A DNA stretch of 64,000 nt from G963422705 sp963422705 (GTDB taxonomy: Bacteria; Poribacteria; WGA-4E; WGA-3G), in contig OY730443.1 in the NCBI GenBank assembly GCA_963422705.1, positions 992,001 to 1,056,000 of the forward strand, in the 5' to 3' direction. The notes below the pieces were generated by a model. That model ran no database searches. It had not been told where the DNA came from and was given only the letters and a program-made list of their open reading frames with translations. A program made the position numbers and the translations under genes. Each line of letters begins with the position of its first letter. Position 1 is the first letter of the stretch. Below, one piece after another: positions 51,114 to 59,374 of the stretch.

Positions 51114-52763
51114 TTATGTTAACTTAATGCCATTATCTGCAAGATTTGAGTGGGTTGCTTCACTGTATTCTGGGACATTCTCAGCGATGTCTCGAGCGAT
51201 TTCACCTGCGAAGTGATAATCCATCTCTCCGCCCAACTGTTTTGCGATTTGTTGAACGATTTCCCAATCGAGTCGTGCTTCGCCGGGAGCATCTACCACT
51301 TTGCGAATCCGCTGCACCCATCCTTTTGAATTCGTGAAGGAGCCATCTTTTTCAATAAAGGTTGCGCCTGGCAATACGATATCTGCCAGTTGCGTCAGTT
51401 CAGAGGGCAATACATCTTGTACGATGAGAAAATCGACACGTTCCAAGGCGGCTTTCCCTGCTTCCTCAAGCGGGCTCCCCGGTCCTCCACTGATGAGGTA
51501 GACGAGTTGGGCTTCAGCAACTTTTTTCCATAACGCCTCACCTTCCAAAACCTGAGTGTCGTCAGGGGTACACAGCATCCTTTTGGCACCGGCGGTATTC
51601 GGATTTTTATCGGCTTCAATTGTAAATTGCGGGAAGGTATGTTCATCACCGGGGAGATTTCCAAACAATCCAAGTTGGTTTATCTTTAGCACATCATAGG
51701 CGAACCGCTGTAAGACGTAATTGTCCTCATTCGTGGCTTGCGCGGAACCGATAATAAGCATGTTCTCCGCGTCTGTTTCGGATAATTTTTCCGTAATCAG
51801 CGTCAATGCGTCAGCCCACTGGGTGGGTTGCAGCTCATTTTCTACCCGTTTCATGGGGAGTTGAAGTCTTTCATCACTGTTGACGTAGTGATAACCTAAT
51901 CTTCCATCGTCACACATCCAGTGCTGATTAATATCACCGTGAAAGCGCGGTTTAATTCTGTAAACTCCATCCTCTTTATACTCTACTGTGACATTGCATC
52001 CAACACTGCATCCGGCACAAACGCTGTTCTGCTTTTTCATAAACCATGGACGCGATTTGAAGAGGAAATCCTTGCTAATCAACGCGCCCACGGGGCAAAT
52101 ATCAACAACATTCCCGGCGAGTTTGTTATCTAATAACTGTAAGGGGGCTCCATCGTGAGAACGCGGGATATCAATTTCGTCGTGAGAACCCCGATTAATC
52201 AGTCCAAGTTCACCGGTTCCGGCAACTTCGTCACAAAAACGGATGCATCGCGTGCAAACGATACAACGAGTGGAGTAGAGTAACACATCAGGGCCAAGTT
52301 CTTTCTTCGGAGGAACATTTTTGACTTCCAGATACCGGCTTTTGTCATGTCCGTGCCGGTAGCTGAAATCTTGCAAATCGCATTCCCCTGCCTGATCACA
52401 GACGGGACAATCCAATGGATGATGGATAAGCAGGAATTCAAGTATATCTTCTCGTGCTTTTTTCACACGGGGCGTGTCAGTGTATACGATGAAGTCATAT
52501 TTCCCATCAAGTTTTCTATCCGGCGGAGCTGTTCGGAGTACAGTTGTACATCCTGTGGCGAGCTGCCGTTCTGGGACAATTTTCCCGGCGGGTGGAAAGA
52601 AAACGTGGGGTTCAACAAGACACATCCTGCAATTCGCGGGGCGGCTGAGTCCGGGGTGATAACAGTAGTGTGGTACTTCAATACCGTGTTGCCTCGCGGC
52701 TTCAACTACGTTCGTTCCATCTTCAACGTCCACCTCGAGTTCATTGAGTTTAATAAAAGCCAT
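51114..52763 (-). CDS. nuoG: NADH-quinone oxidoreductase subunit G (short form)
   Basis: This 549-residue protein carries the 2Fe-2S ligands in PHYCYHPGLSRPANCRMCLVE, the His/Cys 4Fe-4S ligands in HHPLDCPVCDQAGECDLQD, and the four Cys of STRCIVCTRCIRFCDE. A molybdopterin-like domain follows with an additional CAGCSVGCNV cluster motif (N7-like) and a reduced C-terminal part. At 549 residues it is shorter than the 680-900 of many NuoG proteins; the truncated non-catalytic domain is the part reduced. It passes electrons along the peripheral arm. Confidence 0.95.
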   Translation of the reverse strand: MAFIKLNELEVDVEDGTNVVEAARQHGIEVPHYCYHPGLSRPANCRMCLVEPHVFFPPAGKIVPERQLATGCTTVLRTAPPDRKLDGKYDFIVYTDTPRVKKAREDILEFLLIHHPLDCPVCDQAGECDLQDFSYRHGHDKSRYLEVKNVPPKKELGPDVLLYSTRCIVCTRCIRFCDEVAGTGELGLINRGSHDEIDIPRSHDGAPLQLLDNKLAGNVVDICPVGALISKDFLFKSRPWFMKKQNSVCAGCSVGCNVTVEYKEDGVYRIKPRFHGDINQHWMCDDGRLGYHYVNSDERLQLPMKRVENELQPTQWADALTLITEKLSETDAENMLIIGSAQATNEDNYVLQRFAYDVLKINQLGLFGNLPGDEHTFPQFTIEADKNPNTAGAKRMLCTPDDTQVLEGEALWKKVAEAQLVYLISGGPGSPLEEAGKAALERVDFLIVQDVLPSELTQLADIVLPGATFIEKDGSFTNSKGWVQRIRKVVDAPGEARLDWEIVQQIAKQLGGEMDYHFAGEIARDIAENVPEYSEATHSNLADNGIKLT

Positions 52764-52977
52764 AACGGTTCGCGTTCCTTTTTCCGATAGCCGGATTTGT
52801 TGGAATTAGAGACATGAGGATTTATTGAAATTCCAGCTGAGCAGTCTTTGAGAAGTCGAAATACCCAGCGATTGGCACGAGACGAAATAAAAAATGGGAA
52901 CATCCGGCCGGCGGGATGCGATACACGCCTCCTCCCTTAATTCTGACAAACGTTTTAGGAATTTATACAAAAATCTA

Positions 52978-54447
52978 TTAAGTCATCTCTCTCGGCACAA
53001 TGCGTTGTTGGTAAGCGTAGTTTTCCTCCGGAGGTACGGTTGCTTCTTCAACGGAAAGCGTTGTTAATTTTGCTTCACGGATAGTGGCTTCAAATTCGGG
53101 GCGGAATTTCCGCATATAACTCACTGCCGGCCAGGAAACAGCGATGCCAAAGACACAGATAGTGTTCCACGTCATGGTATCAACGTTAGCAATATTGTTA
53201 GCAACACTTTCAAGCAGCTCGAGCTCTTCATAAATTTCTTCTGTTTCGCCAGTGTCTCCCCATCTACCGTTTTCAGCAATACCAAATTTGGGGCGCGTTA
53301 CCAGTGTCTGTCTGCCTTTGCCATCAGCAATCCGCTGGACAATATCTCGCACCCACGGAGTCCCCCAGCGGCATGGCGTGCACTGCCCGCAAGATTCATG
53401 TGCGTAAAACTTCATGATGTTAAGAAGACAATCAACGATATTTCGCGTTTCATTCATCACAATAATGCCACCTGAACCGAGCATTGATTTAGCAAGCGTG
53501 AGTGACGTGAAATCAAGTCGTGTATCCAACTCATAGTGTGTCAAAATGGGTGCCGAGCTCCCACCAGGAATAACCGCTTTTACTTGTTTACCGCGTAGTC
53601 CACCTGCAACCTCAATGAGTTCAGCACACGTTAGTCCAAGTTCAAGTTCATAAACCCCCGGTTTGTTTACATCGCCGCTAATGCAGTAAAGTTTGGTGCC
53701 TGTATTTGGATCCGGTTTAGGCGGCTCAAACCTCGTATCACCGTACGTTGGGCCCATCTCTGTGTACCATTCAACCCCTTCTCCCACAATAAAGGGTAAA
53801 TTACACAAAGTTTCCACATTCTGCACGACAGTCGGTTTACTGAACACACCTTCAACGGCTGGAAAAGGAGGTTTGTTCCGTGGTTGTCCGCGTTTTCCTT
53901 CAAGCGATTCAATGAGTCCTGTTTCTTCACCACAGATGTAGGCACCTGCCCCGGGATGCGTGTAGATATCAACATTCAACCCTGTATCACGAACGTTTTC
54001 ACCGAGGTACCCTTCCGCGTAAGCCTTTTTAATCGCCGCATCCAATTTCTTTTTACCGAGGGTAAATTCACCACGAATATAGACATAGCAAGTCTCAATA
54101 CCCATTGCATAGCAACAGATAAGGATACCTTCAATGAGGAGATGCGGATTTCTCTCCAAAACATAGCGGTTACTGAAAGTCCCCGGTTCACTTTCGTCGG
54201 CATTACAACAGAGGTAGCAAGGTTTAATATCTTTAGGAACAAAACTCCATTTCAACCCTGTAGAAAACCCAGCCCCGCCTCTGCCTTTCAGCCCGGAGTC
54301 CATCACCATTTTGGAAATATCGTCGGGTTCGTATTCTGTGATTGCCTTCTCAAAACGTGTATATCCATCGTACTGGCGAAAGACATCAAACGTGTTGATA
54401 TCAGGCACATCCAAATGTTCGTAGAGTATGCGTTTTTCTTGAACCAT
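52978..54447 (-). CDS. nuoF: NADH-quinone oxidoreductase subunit F (NADH-binding)
   Basis: The 489-residue protein has the FMN/NADH-binding GLKGRGGAGFSTGLKW and PKYLCCNADESEPGTF-like region, GAGAYICGEETGLIESLEGKRGQPR, and a C-terminal 4Fe-4S motif CGQCTPCRWGTPW with the fourth Cys in NTICVFG. It oxidises NADH and passes electrons to FMN and the first clusters. The C-terminal tail is about 40 residues longer than in E. coli. A 214-base gap separates it from nuoG. Confidence 0.96.
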   Translation of the reverse strand: MVQEKRILYEHLDVPDINTFDVFRQYDGYTRFEKAITEYEPDDISKMVMDSGLKGRGGAGFSTGLKWSFVPKDIKPCYLCCNADESEPGTFSNRYVLERNPHLLIEGILICCYAMGIETCYVYIRGEFTLGKKKLDAAIKKAYAEGYLGENVRDTGLNVDIYTHPGAGAYICGEETGLIESLEGKRGQPRNKPPFPAVEGVFSKPTVVQNVETLCNLPFIVGEGVEWYTEMGPTYGDTRFEPPKPDPNTGTKLYCISGDVNKPGVYELELGLTCAELIEVAGGLRGKQVKAVIPGGSSAPILTHYELDTRLDFTSLTLAKSMLGSGGIIVMNETRNIVDCLLNIMKFYAHESCGQCTPCRWGTPWVRDIVQRIADGKGRQTLVTRPKFGIAENGRWGDTGETEEIYEELELLESVANNIANVDTMTWNTICVFGIAVSWPAVSYMRKFRPEFEATIREAKLTTLSVEEATVPPEENYAYQQRIVPREMT

Positions 54448-54479
54448 AAACCGTCTCCAGTGTTGTCGGAGGTTTATTT

Positions 54480-55013
54480 CTACAAATTATCTAAAATGTC
54501 ATCAACTTTTTCGGGAGTCAAATTTTTATATAAGTCGTCGTTTACCATGATAACAGGTGCAACATCGCATGAGGCGAGGCATTCCACTTTCATGAGGGTG
54601 AATTTGCCATCCGCAGTTGTCCCTTTCGCAAGGTTTGTTTCGGATGCGACATCGGTTTCAAGCTTTGCCTTAAGATGTTCCAAAACGACTTTGCAATCGC
54701 GTAGCGCGCACGGCAGTGTATGGCATACCCGAATGACATACTCCCCGACCGGCTCCTCAAAAAACATTGGATAAAACGTCACCACATCTTTTACCTTCAT
54801 GAGCGGGACTTCCAAAAGTGCCGCCACGTAATTCATGACAGCCGGACTGATGTAACCTGCCTGTTTTTGTGCGAGATGTAGTGTGGGAAGCATTGCCGCT
54901 TCCTTAACCGGGTAACGTTCGATTAGCTCATCAAATTCCTGTTGGTTTTCCCCGGTAAACCGAAAAGGTGTTTGAATTTCTTCTACAGTAATTCGGTTAT
55001 GCTGATTTAGCAT
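54480..55013 (-). CDS. nuoE: NADH-quinone oxidoreductase subunit E
   Basis: The 177-residue thioredoxin-like subunit carries 2Fe-2S cluster N1a with ligands in VCHTLPCALRDC and CLASCDVAPVIMVND. The N-terminal four-helix region (EAAMLPTLHLAQKQAGYISPAVMNYVAALLE) is typical. It partners NuoF in the NADH dehydrogenase module and lies 32 bases upstream of it. Confidence 0.95.
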   Translation of the reverse strand: MLNQHNRITVEEIQTPFRFTGENQQEFDELIERYPVKEAAMLPTLHLAQKQAGYISPAVMNYVAALLEVPLMKVKDVVTFYPMFFEEPVGEYVIRVCHTLPCALRDCKVVLEHLKAKLETDVASETNLAKGTTADGKFTLMKVECLASCDVAPVIMVNDDLYKNLTPEKVDDILDNL

Positions 55014-55097
55014 CTTTTGTATGGCTCCTCAAAGACGTTTGGCTTCGCATCCAGCTCCGGATGCCGATATCTCAGGGATTTCTTTGCCAAGTTCCGA

Positions 55098-55439
55098 TTA
55101 ATAATTGCCCCAAAATTGAATACGGTTTTTTTCCGGATCCGAAATATCAAAACACGCCAGCCCATTTTCGTTCTCTAGCGTTCGCAATCGTAGTCCTTTA
55201 GCCTTCAAGCGCTGATGAACTGCGCTAACGCTTTCGACATGAAAACCAATTTTTTGCCGTCCTCCATTAGGCTTACTGCCGCTATGAAGGCAAAGCTTAC
55301 ACTGTCCTGTATTAAAGCGCAAAAAGCGGTGTGCCGGAAACGACTGCTCTTCGTCAGGGTGCAACCCGACAATATCTCGATAAAATGCGGTGACAGCCTT
55401 CATGTCTTTGACAAAAATAATGATGCTTCCAAGTTCCAC
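55098..55439 (-). CDS. VOC/glyoxalase-fold protein inside the nuo operon
   Basis: The 113-residue protein has one vicinal-oxygen-chelate domain: IIIFVKDMKAVTAFYRDIVGLHP, FLRFNTGQCKLCLHSG, KIGFHVESVSAVHQRLKAKG and CFDISDPEKNRIQFWG. The usual metal ligands at the first and last strand positions are not obvious, so a binding rather than catalytic role is possible. It lies between nuoD and nuoE on the same strand, with about 310 bases before it and 84 after, and could be co-transcribed. No functional link to complex I is known. Confidence 0.8.
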   Translation of the reverse strand: MELGSIIIFVKDMKAVTAFYRDIVGLHPDEEQSFPAHRFLRFNTGQCKLCLHSGSKPNGGRQKIGFHVESVSAVHQRLKAKGLRLRTLENENGLACFDISDPEKNRIQFWGNY

Positions 55440-55751
55440 ACCAACGGCTCCTATACTCTGTACACACTATAGGTACAATTAGTCTCAACTAAAGGATTTT
55501 CAAAAGCATCCGCCAAGATGCAATTAGCACGAGCTAACGGTTTTGTAGTATTTTTTATCCATACGATAGCATTTGCCGAGTCTATACCATCCTAAATGGA
55601 GGAATTGGAAGCGGAGACTTCGCCAAACGCCTGCGATTTTACCAAAAATTACAAAAAAGGGCAAACTCAAATTGAAAAAGGAATTTTAGAACGCGCCGTG
55701 GAATTTGGAAACTTAGCTACAAGCGATTCCCTCTAGTCCATGGGGCGTGTA
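55440..55751. other. 312-base gap between nuoD and the VOC gene
   Basis: No gene is called on the minus strand. On the plus strand a 46-codon frame (55596-55736, starting MEELEAETSPNACDF) is open but lacks a convincing ribosome-binding site and a family. It may be decayed sequence left by insertion of the VOC gene. No terminator hairpin or promoter stands out. Confidence 0.4.
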
Positions 55752-56948
55752 CTACCGGTCCAATTCTCCTGCGATTACATTTAAGCTGCCCAAGACAGCC
55801 ACGGTGTCAGATACCATGCCACCTTCTAACATGTGAGGGAGTGCTTGAAAATTAAAGAAACTCGGTGGACGGATACGAATGCGATACCCGGTGCCACTAC
55901 CGTCACTGACGATATAAAATCCGAGTTCACCGTTCGGTGATTCGGTAGCGCTGTAATGTTCACCTCTTGGCGGCTGTATGCCGTGCCCATCCATGATAAT
56001 CTTAAAATGGTGGATTAACCCCTCAATGTGCCCATAAGCATCAGCCTTTTTGGGTAACGAGATTTTGTTATCCACTACGTTCACGGGCCCGGTAGGCAAA
56101 TTATCCAGGGCTTGTTCAACGATATGACAACTTTGGATCATTTCTTCCATGCGTACTAAATAACGAGCGTAGGCATCTCCGTTTGTTCCGACAGGGACCT
56201 CAAAGGTAAATTCTTCGTAAGAAGAATACGGTTCGGCTTTACGTAAATCATGTTGAACCCCGGTGGCGCGGAGACATGGACCGCTCAGGCTGTAATTAAT
56301 AGCATCCTCACTTGAAATCACGCCGACTCCCTTCGTCCTATCCATCCAAATCCGATTGCGTGTGAGAAGCGCATGCGTTTCACGTAAGGCTTTAGGAAAA
56401 TCTGTAGTGAATTGTCTGATATCTTCCTCACATCCTGCGTAAAGATCTCGGAGCACACCACCGACACGGGTATAACTTGTTGTCAGTCGTGCCCCTGTCG
56501 TTTTCTCAAAAATACTGTACAATTTCTCACGCTCTCTGAAACTGTAGAGAAACACCGAAAACGCCCCCAGGTCAAGTGCGGCGGTACCTAACCAAAGCAG
56601 ATGGTCTGCCAGGCGAGACAATTCAGCCATTAACACACGGATATATTGGCACCGTTTAGGTACCTCAATACCGAGCAATTGCTCTACTGCGAGTACATAT
56701 CCGAAGTTATTTGAAAGCGGGGAAAGGTAGTTCATCCTGTCGGTGACAACAATATACTGGTTATAATCTAGATGTTCCCCCAGTTTCTCAAACCCTGTAT
56801 GTAGATATCCGGCATGCGGGGTGGCTTTTAAAATGGATTCACCATCAAGTTCTAACACAATCCGAAGTGTGCCGTGCGTTGCAGGATGCTGCGGCCCGAA
56901 GTTGAGAACCATTTTCTCACCGGTTGTCTGGTCCAGTTCGGCGTGCAT
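55752..56948 (-). CDS. nuoD: NADH-quinone oxidoreductase subunit D
   Basis: The 398-residue 49-kDa-type subunit is related to NiFe-hydrogenase large subunits. It opens VLNFGPQHPATHGTLRIVLELDGE, with the quinone-site His, and contains TPHAGYLHTGFEKL, DRMNYLSPLSNNFGYVLAVE, and SPNGELGFYIVSDGSGTGYRIRIRPPSF near the C-terminus. It forms the quinone pocket with NuoB. The length is normal. It lies 11 bases after nuoC. Confidence 0.97.
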   Translation of the reverse strand: MHAELDQTTGEKMVLNFGPQHPATHGTLRIVLELDGESILKATPHAGYLHTGFEKLGEHLDYNQYIVVTDRMNYLSPLSNNFGYVLAVEQLLGIEVPKRCQYIRVLMAELSRLADHLLWLGTAALDLGAFSVFLYSFREREKLYSIFEKTTGARLTTSYTRVGGVLRDLYAGCEEDIRQFTTDFPKALRETHALLTRNRIWMDRTKGVGVISSEDAINYSLSGPCLRATGVQHDLRKAEPYSSYEEFTFEVPVGTNGDAYARYLVRMEEMIQSCHIVEQALDNLPTGPVNVVDNKISLPKKADAYGHIEGLIHHFKIIMDGHGIQPPRGEHYSATESPNGELGFYIVSDGSGTGYRIRIRPPSFFNFQALPHMLEGGMVSDTVAVLGSLNVIAGELDR

Positions 56949-56959
56949 ATTCTGCTCCT

Positions 56960-57490
56960 TTATACATTTTGTCTTTCAAAATTAAAGCTTTCACGTTCAC
57001 CGCGGCCACGGAGCGGATAATCCTTACGCAGCGGATGCCCATCAAAATCGTCAGGCATCAAAATTCGCCGTAGTTCAGGGTGTCCCTCAAAGCTGATTCC
57101 GAACATATCGTATGTTTCGCGCTCGAGCCAGTTTGCACCGTTCCACAGGCTTGTTACCGATTGGATACGTAGGGCGCGTTCATGGACTGGCACCTTGACG
57201 CGGACGCGGGGATGCCCCCGGTATGAATACAGATGATATACCACGATGAACCGGGCATAGTCAAATCGCTCCAGTTCCGATTCCAGTTGCGAATTGTCTA
57301 CAGCCGTGACATCAACAAGATAAGTATACGCGAATTCGGTATCAGTTTTAAGATATTCCAAGAGCGCGTAAGCATTCTCTTTGTTGACAACAACGATAAC
57401 CCCATCAGGTTTCTCGGCGTGCGCTAAGAGTGAGCTCCCGTATTTCTCTTTGAGTTTTTCAAGTACAAGAGCGGTTTGTTCCTCATTCAT
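56960..57490 (-). CDS. nuoC: NADH-quinone oxidoreductase subunit C
   Basis: The 176-residue 30-kDa-type subunit has FIVVYHLYSYRGHPRVRVKVPV, the signature ERETYDMFGISFEGHPELRRILMPDDFDGHPLRKDYPL and a short tail. It is separate from NuoD, not fused as in enterobacteria. It stabilises the quinone module. It follows nuoB by 15 bases. Confidence 0.96.
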   Translation of the reverse strand: MNEEQTALVLEKLKEKYGSSLLAHAEKPDGVIVVVNKENAYALLEYLKTDTEFAYTYLVDVTAVDNSQLESELERFDYARFIVVYHLYSYRGHPRVRVKVPVHERALRIQSVTSLWNGANWLERETYDMFGISFEGHPELRRILMPDDFDGHPLRKDYPLRGRGERESFNFERQNV

Positions 57491-57505
57491 AAGTTATCTC
57501 CTGAA

Positions 57506-58039
57506 CTAACGAGCGTCCACTGCATGCGCGCTGGCACTTACCTGCTCTAATCCTTTAGGCACCTCACCACGTGTGATTTTCTGTTGAACCTGCATGACAG
57601 CATCAATAAGGTCTTCAGGGCGAGGTGGACACCCTGGTATGTAAACATCGACGGGAATAAACTGGTCCACCCCCTGGATTAAAGTGTAGGTATCAAAAAC
57701 ACCACCACACGAAGCACATGCGCCCATGGAGATAACCCACTTTGGCTCTGGCATTTGGTCATAAATCCGTTTAAGGACCGGCATCATCTTAATCGAAATC
57801 CGGCCGGATACAATGAGCAGGTCAGATTGGCGCGGTGAGAACCGGATGGCTTCAGAACCGAAGCGGGAAAGGTCGAACTTGGAAGCCAAGGTGGCCATCA
57901 TTTCTATTGCGCAACAAGCAGTTCCGAACGGCATTGGCCACAAGGAGTTCTTTCTCCCCCAATTCACGACTTTATCAATTGTCGTAGTCAGGATGTTCCC
58001 ATCCATTTGCTCACCACTTTTTCCGAAGTCTAATCCCAT
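57506..58039 (-). CDS. nuoB: NADH-quinone oxidoreductase subunit B
   Basis: The 177-residue subunit carries cluster N2, the last before quinone, with its ligands in GTACCAIEMMA (tandem Cys 42-43), SMGACASCGG and PGCPPRPEDLI. ATG 58039 is chosen: AAGGAGG lies eight bases upstream, inside the end of nuoA, giving a 10-base overlap. A frame to 58060 would extend further into nuoA. Confidence 0.97.
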   Translation of the reverse strand: MGLDFGKSGEQMDGNILTTTIDKVVNWGRKNSLWPMPFGTACCAIEMMATLASKFDLSRFGSEAIRFSPRQSDLLIVSGRISIKMMPVLKRIYDQMPEPKWVISMGACASCGGVFDTYTLIQGVDQFIPVDVYIPGCPPRPEDLIDAVMQVQQKITRGEVPKGLEQVSASAHAVDAR

Positions 58040-58398
58040 GTTAAACCTCCTTTCTTCCAAGCATAGATATAACCCAGAAGGAGAATGCCAATGAACACTA
58101 GCATTTCAAGTAAAATAAACAATCCACTGGTTTGAGAGAAATCCCTGAAAACTACAGCCCAGGGGTAAAGAAAAACCACTTCAATGTCGAAGATGATAAA
58201 TAGCATTGCAATCAGGTCAAAACGGATGTTAAAACGTTGCCTTGCATCCCCAACTGGGCGGACGCCAGATTCGTAAACGGAGAGTTTGATGCGAGTTGGC
58301 CGTTTAGGTCCAAGAATATGAGTCAGTGCGAGGTTAATACCCGCAAAGAGGACTGCGAAGAGCCCTAATAACAAAATCGGAAGATAATCTATTAGCAT
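58030..58398 (-). CDS. nuoA: NADH-quinone oxidoreductase subunit A
   Basis: The 122-residue, three-helix membrane subunit has LSVYESGVRPVGDARQRFNIRFDLIAMLFIIFDIEVVFLYPWAV, the conserved loop near the quinone site with the acidic FDIE segment. It is the first gene of the nuo operon. Its C-terminal codons overlap the nuoB start and ribosome-binding site. Confidence 0.96.
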   Translation of the reverse strand: MLIDYLPILLLGLFAVLFAGINLALTHILGPKRPTRIKLSVYESGVRPVGDARQRFNIRFDLIAMLFIIFDIEVVFLYPWAVVFRDFSQTSGLFILLEMLVFIGILLLGYIYAWKKGGLTWD

Positions 58399-58723
58399 TG
58401 ACTTCTCGTCGATTGTCTCCTACACAAAATTAAAGTTACATCACAACCTCTGACGAAATTTCACCTGTGGTGCGATTTCATCAGAAAACAGACGATGTTG
58501 AATCATATTAGCCAAAGGGTTCTTATTACCTCTTAATAGTCTCTCATATTTTGTAAATAATGTCAAGCTTTTTTGAAAAAACATTTAATTCATCCGGATG
58601 AACAAGATAAGCGATTGACTGAAGTCAATAGGGAAAACGTTTAAATGTTATCAAGTCAAATCAGTTCATAGACTAAGAAATTTCTATTTGCGAGGTTCCG
58701 CCAAATTTTGGACGTGTGTCGGG
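58399..58723. other. Leader region upstream of the nuo operon
   Basis: This 325-base gap between nuoA and the end of pdxH holds no gene. It is AT-rich around 58530-58600, where the only promoter candidate lies. The leader to nuoA would be about 135 bases long. No riboswitch was recognised. Confidence 0.5.
58538..58566 (-). promoter_or_regulatory. Possible promoter of the nuo operon
   Basis: On the reverse strand a perfect TTGACA (58566-58561) is preceded by an A/T-rich tract and followed after 17 bases by GAGACT (58543-58538). GAGACT matches the -10 consensus only at the key second A and last T and at one other position. The -35 is strong; the -10 is weak. Confidence 0.4.
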
Positions 58724-59374
58724 TTATGGAGACAGCCGCGTCACTTGCCACGTGTCATGCTTTTGACGCTGATAACGGAGTCGGTCATGCAAACGATTCG
58801 GGCGGCCTTGCCAAAATTCAAACATGTCTGGTACGAGACGATACCCGCCCCAGTAAGGCGGGCGTGGAATCTTTCCATCTGAATATATCTGTTTTGCCTG
58901 TGTATAGCCATCTGCGAGTACCTCCCGTCCTGCGATAACGCGGCTCTGACGCGCCGTCCAGACTGCCAGGCGGCTTCCAAAGGGCCGACTTTCAAAATAG
59001 ACATCAGATTCTTCTTCAGACATTTTCTGAACGATGCCAGTACTCCGCACTTGCCGGTCAAATTCTCGCCAATAAAAAACGAGCGCCGCCCGCGGATTTC
59101 CGGTCAGTTCCTTCCCTTTTTGGCTTTCATAATCTGTGTAAAAACAGAACCCTTTTTCATCAAAACCTCTGAGGACAACCATTCGGGCAGAAGGCGTACC
59201 ATCTGGTGTTGCAGTCGCTAATGTCATCGCATCAGGCAAATCGAGTTTCGCAGAAACAGCATCCGCAAACCACTTCTCAAATTGCTCAAATGGATTCTTT
59301 GCGGCACCTTTTTCAAAAAGTCCACCGTGTGCTGCGTATTGCCTACGGAGCTTATCTGTTTTCATACCCTTCAT
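58724..59374 (-). CDS. pdxH: Pyridoxamine/pyridoxine 5'-phosphate oxidase
   Basis: This 216-residue FMN enzyme makes pyridoxal 5'-phosphate. It has the family opening LRRQYAAHGGLFE, PDAMTLATATPDGTPSARMVVLRGFDEKGFCFYTDYESQKGKEL, the FESRPFGSRLAVWTARQSRVI region and the C-terminal signature EFWQGRPNRLHDRLRYQR. ATG 59374 overlaps the trkH stop by four bases (ATGA). ATG 59365, three codons on, has better spacing from GGAGG and may be the true start. Coupling to trkH is positional, with no known link in function. PLP is needed by GcvP encoded nearby. Confidence 0.93.
   Translation of the reverse strand: MKGMKTDKLRRQYAAHGGLFEKGAAKNPFEQFEKWFADAVSAKLDLPDAMTLATATPDGTPSARMVVLRGFDEKGFCFYTDYESQKGKELTGNPRAALVFYWREFDRQVRSTGIVQKMSEEESDVYFESRPFGSRLAVWTARQSRVIAGREVLADGYTQAKQIYSDGKIPRPPYWGGYRLVPDMFEFWQGRPNRLHDRLRYQRQKHDTWQVTRLSP

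Noticed and set aside
53884..54774. 296-codon plus-strand frame opposite nuoF and nuoE
   Set aside because: It lies over two highly conserved nuo genes and has no recognisable features; an antisense shadow.
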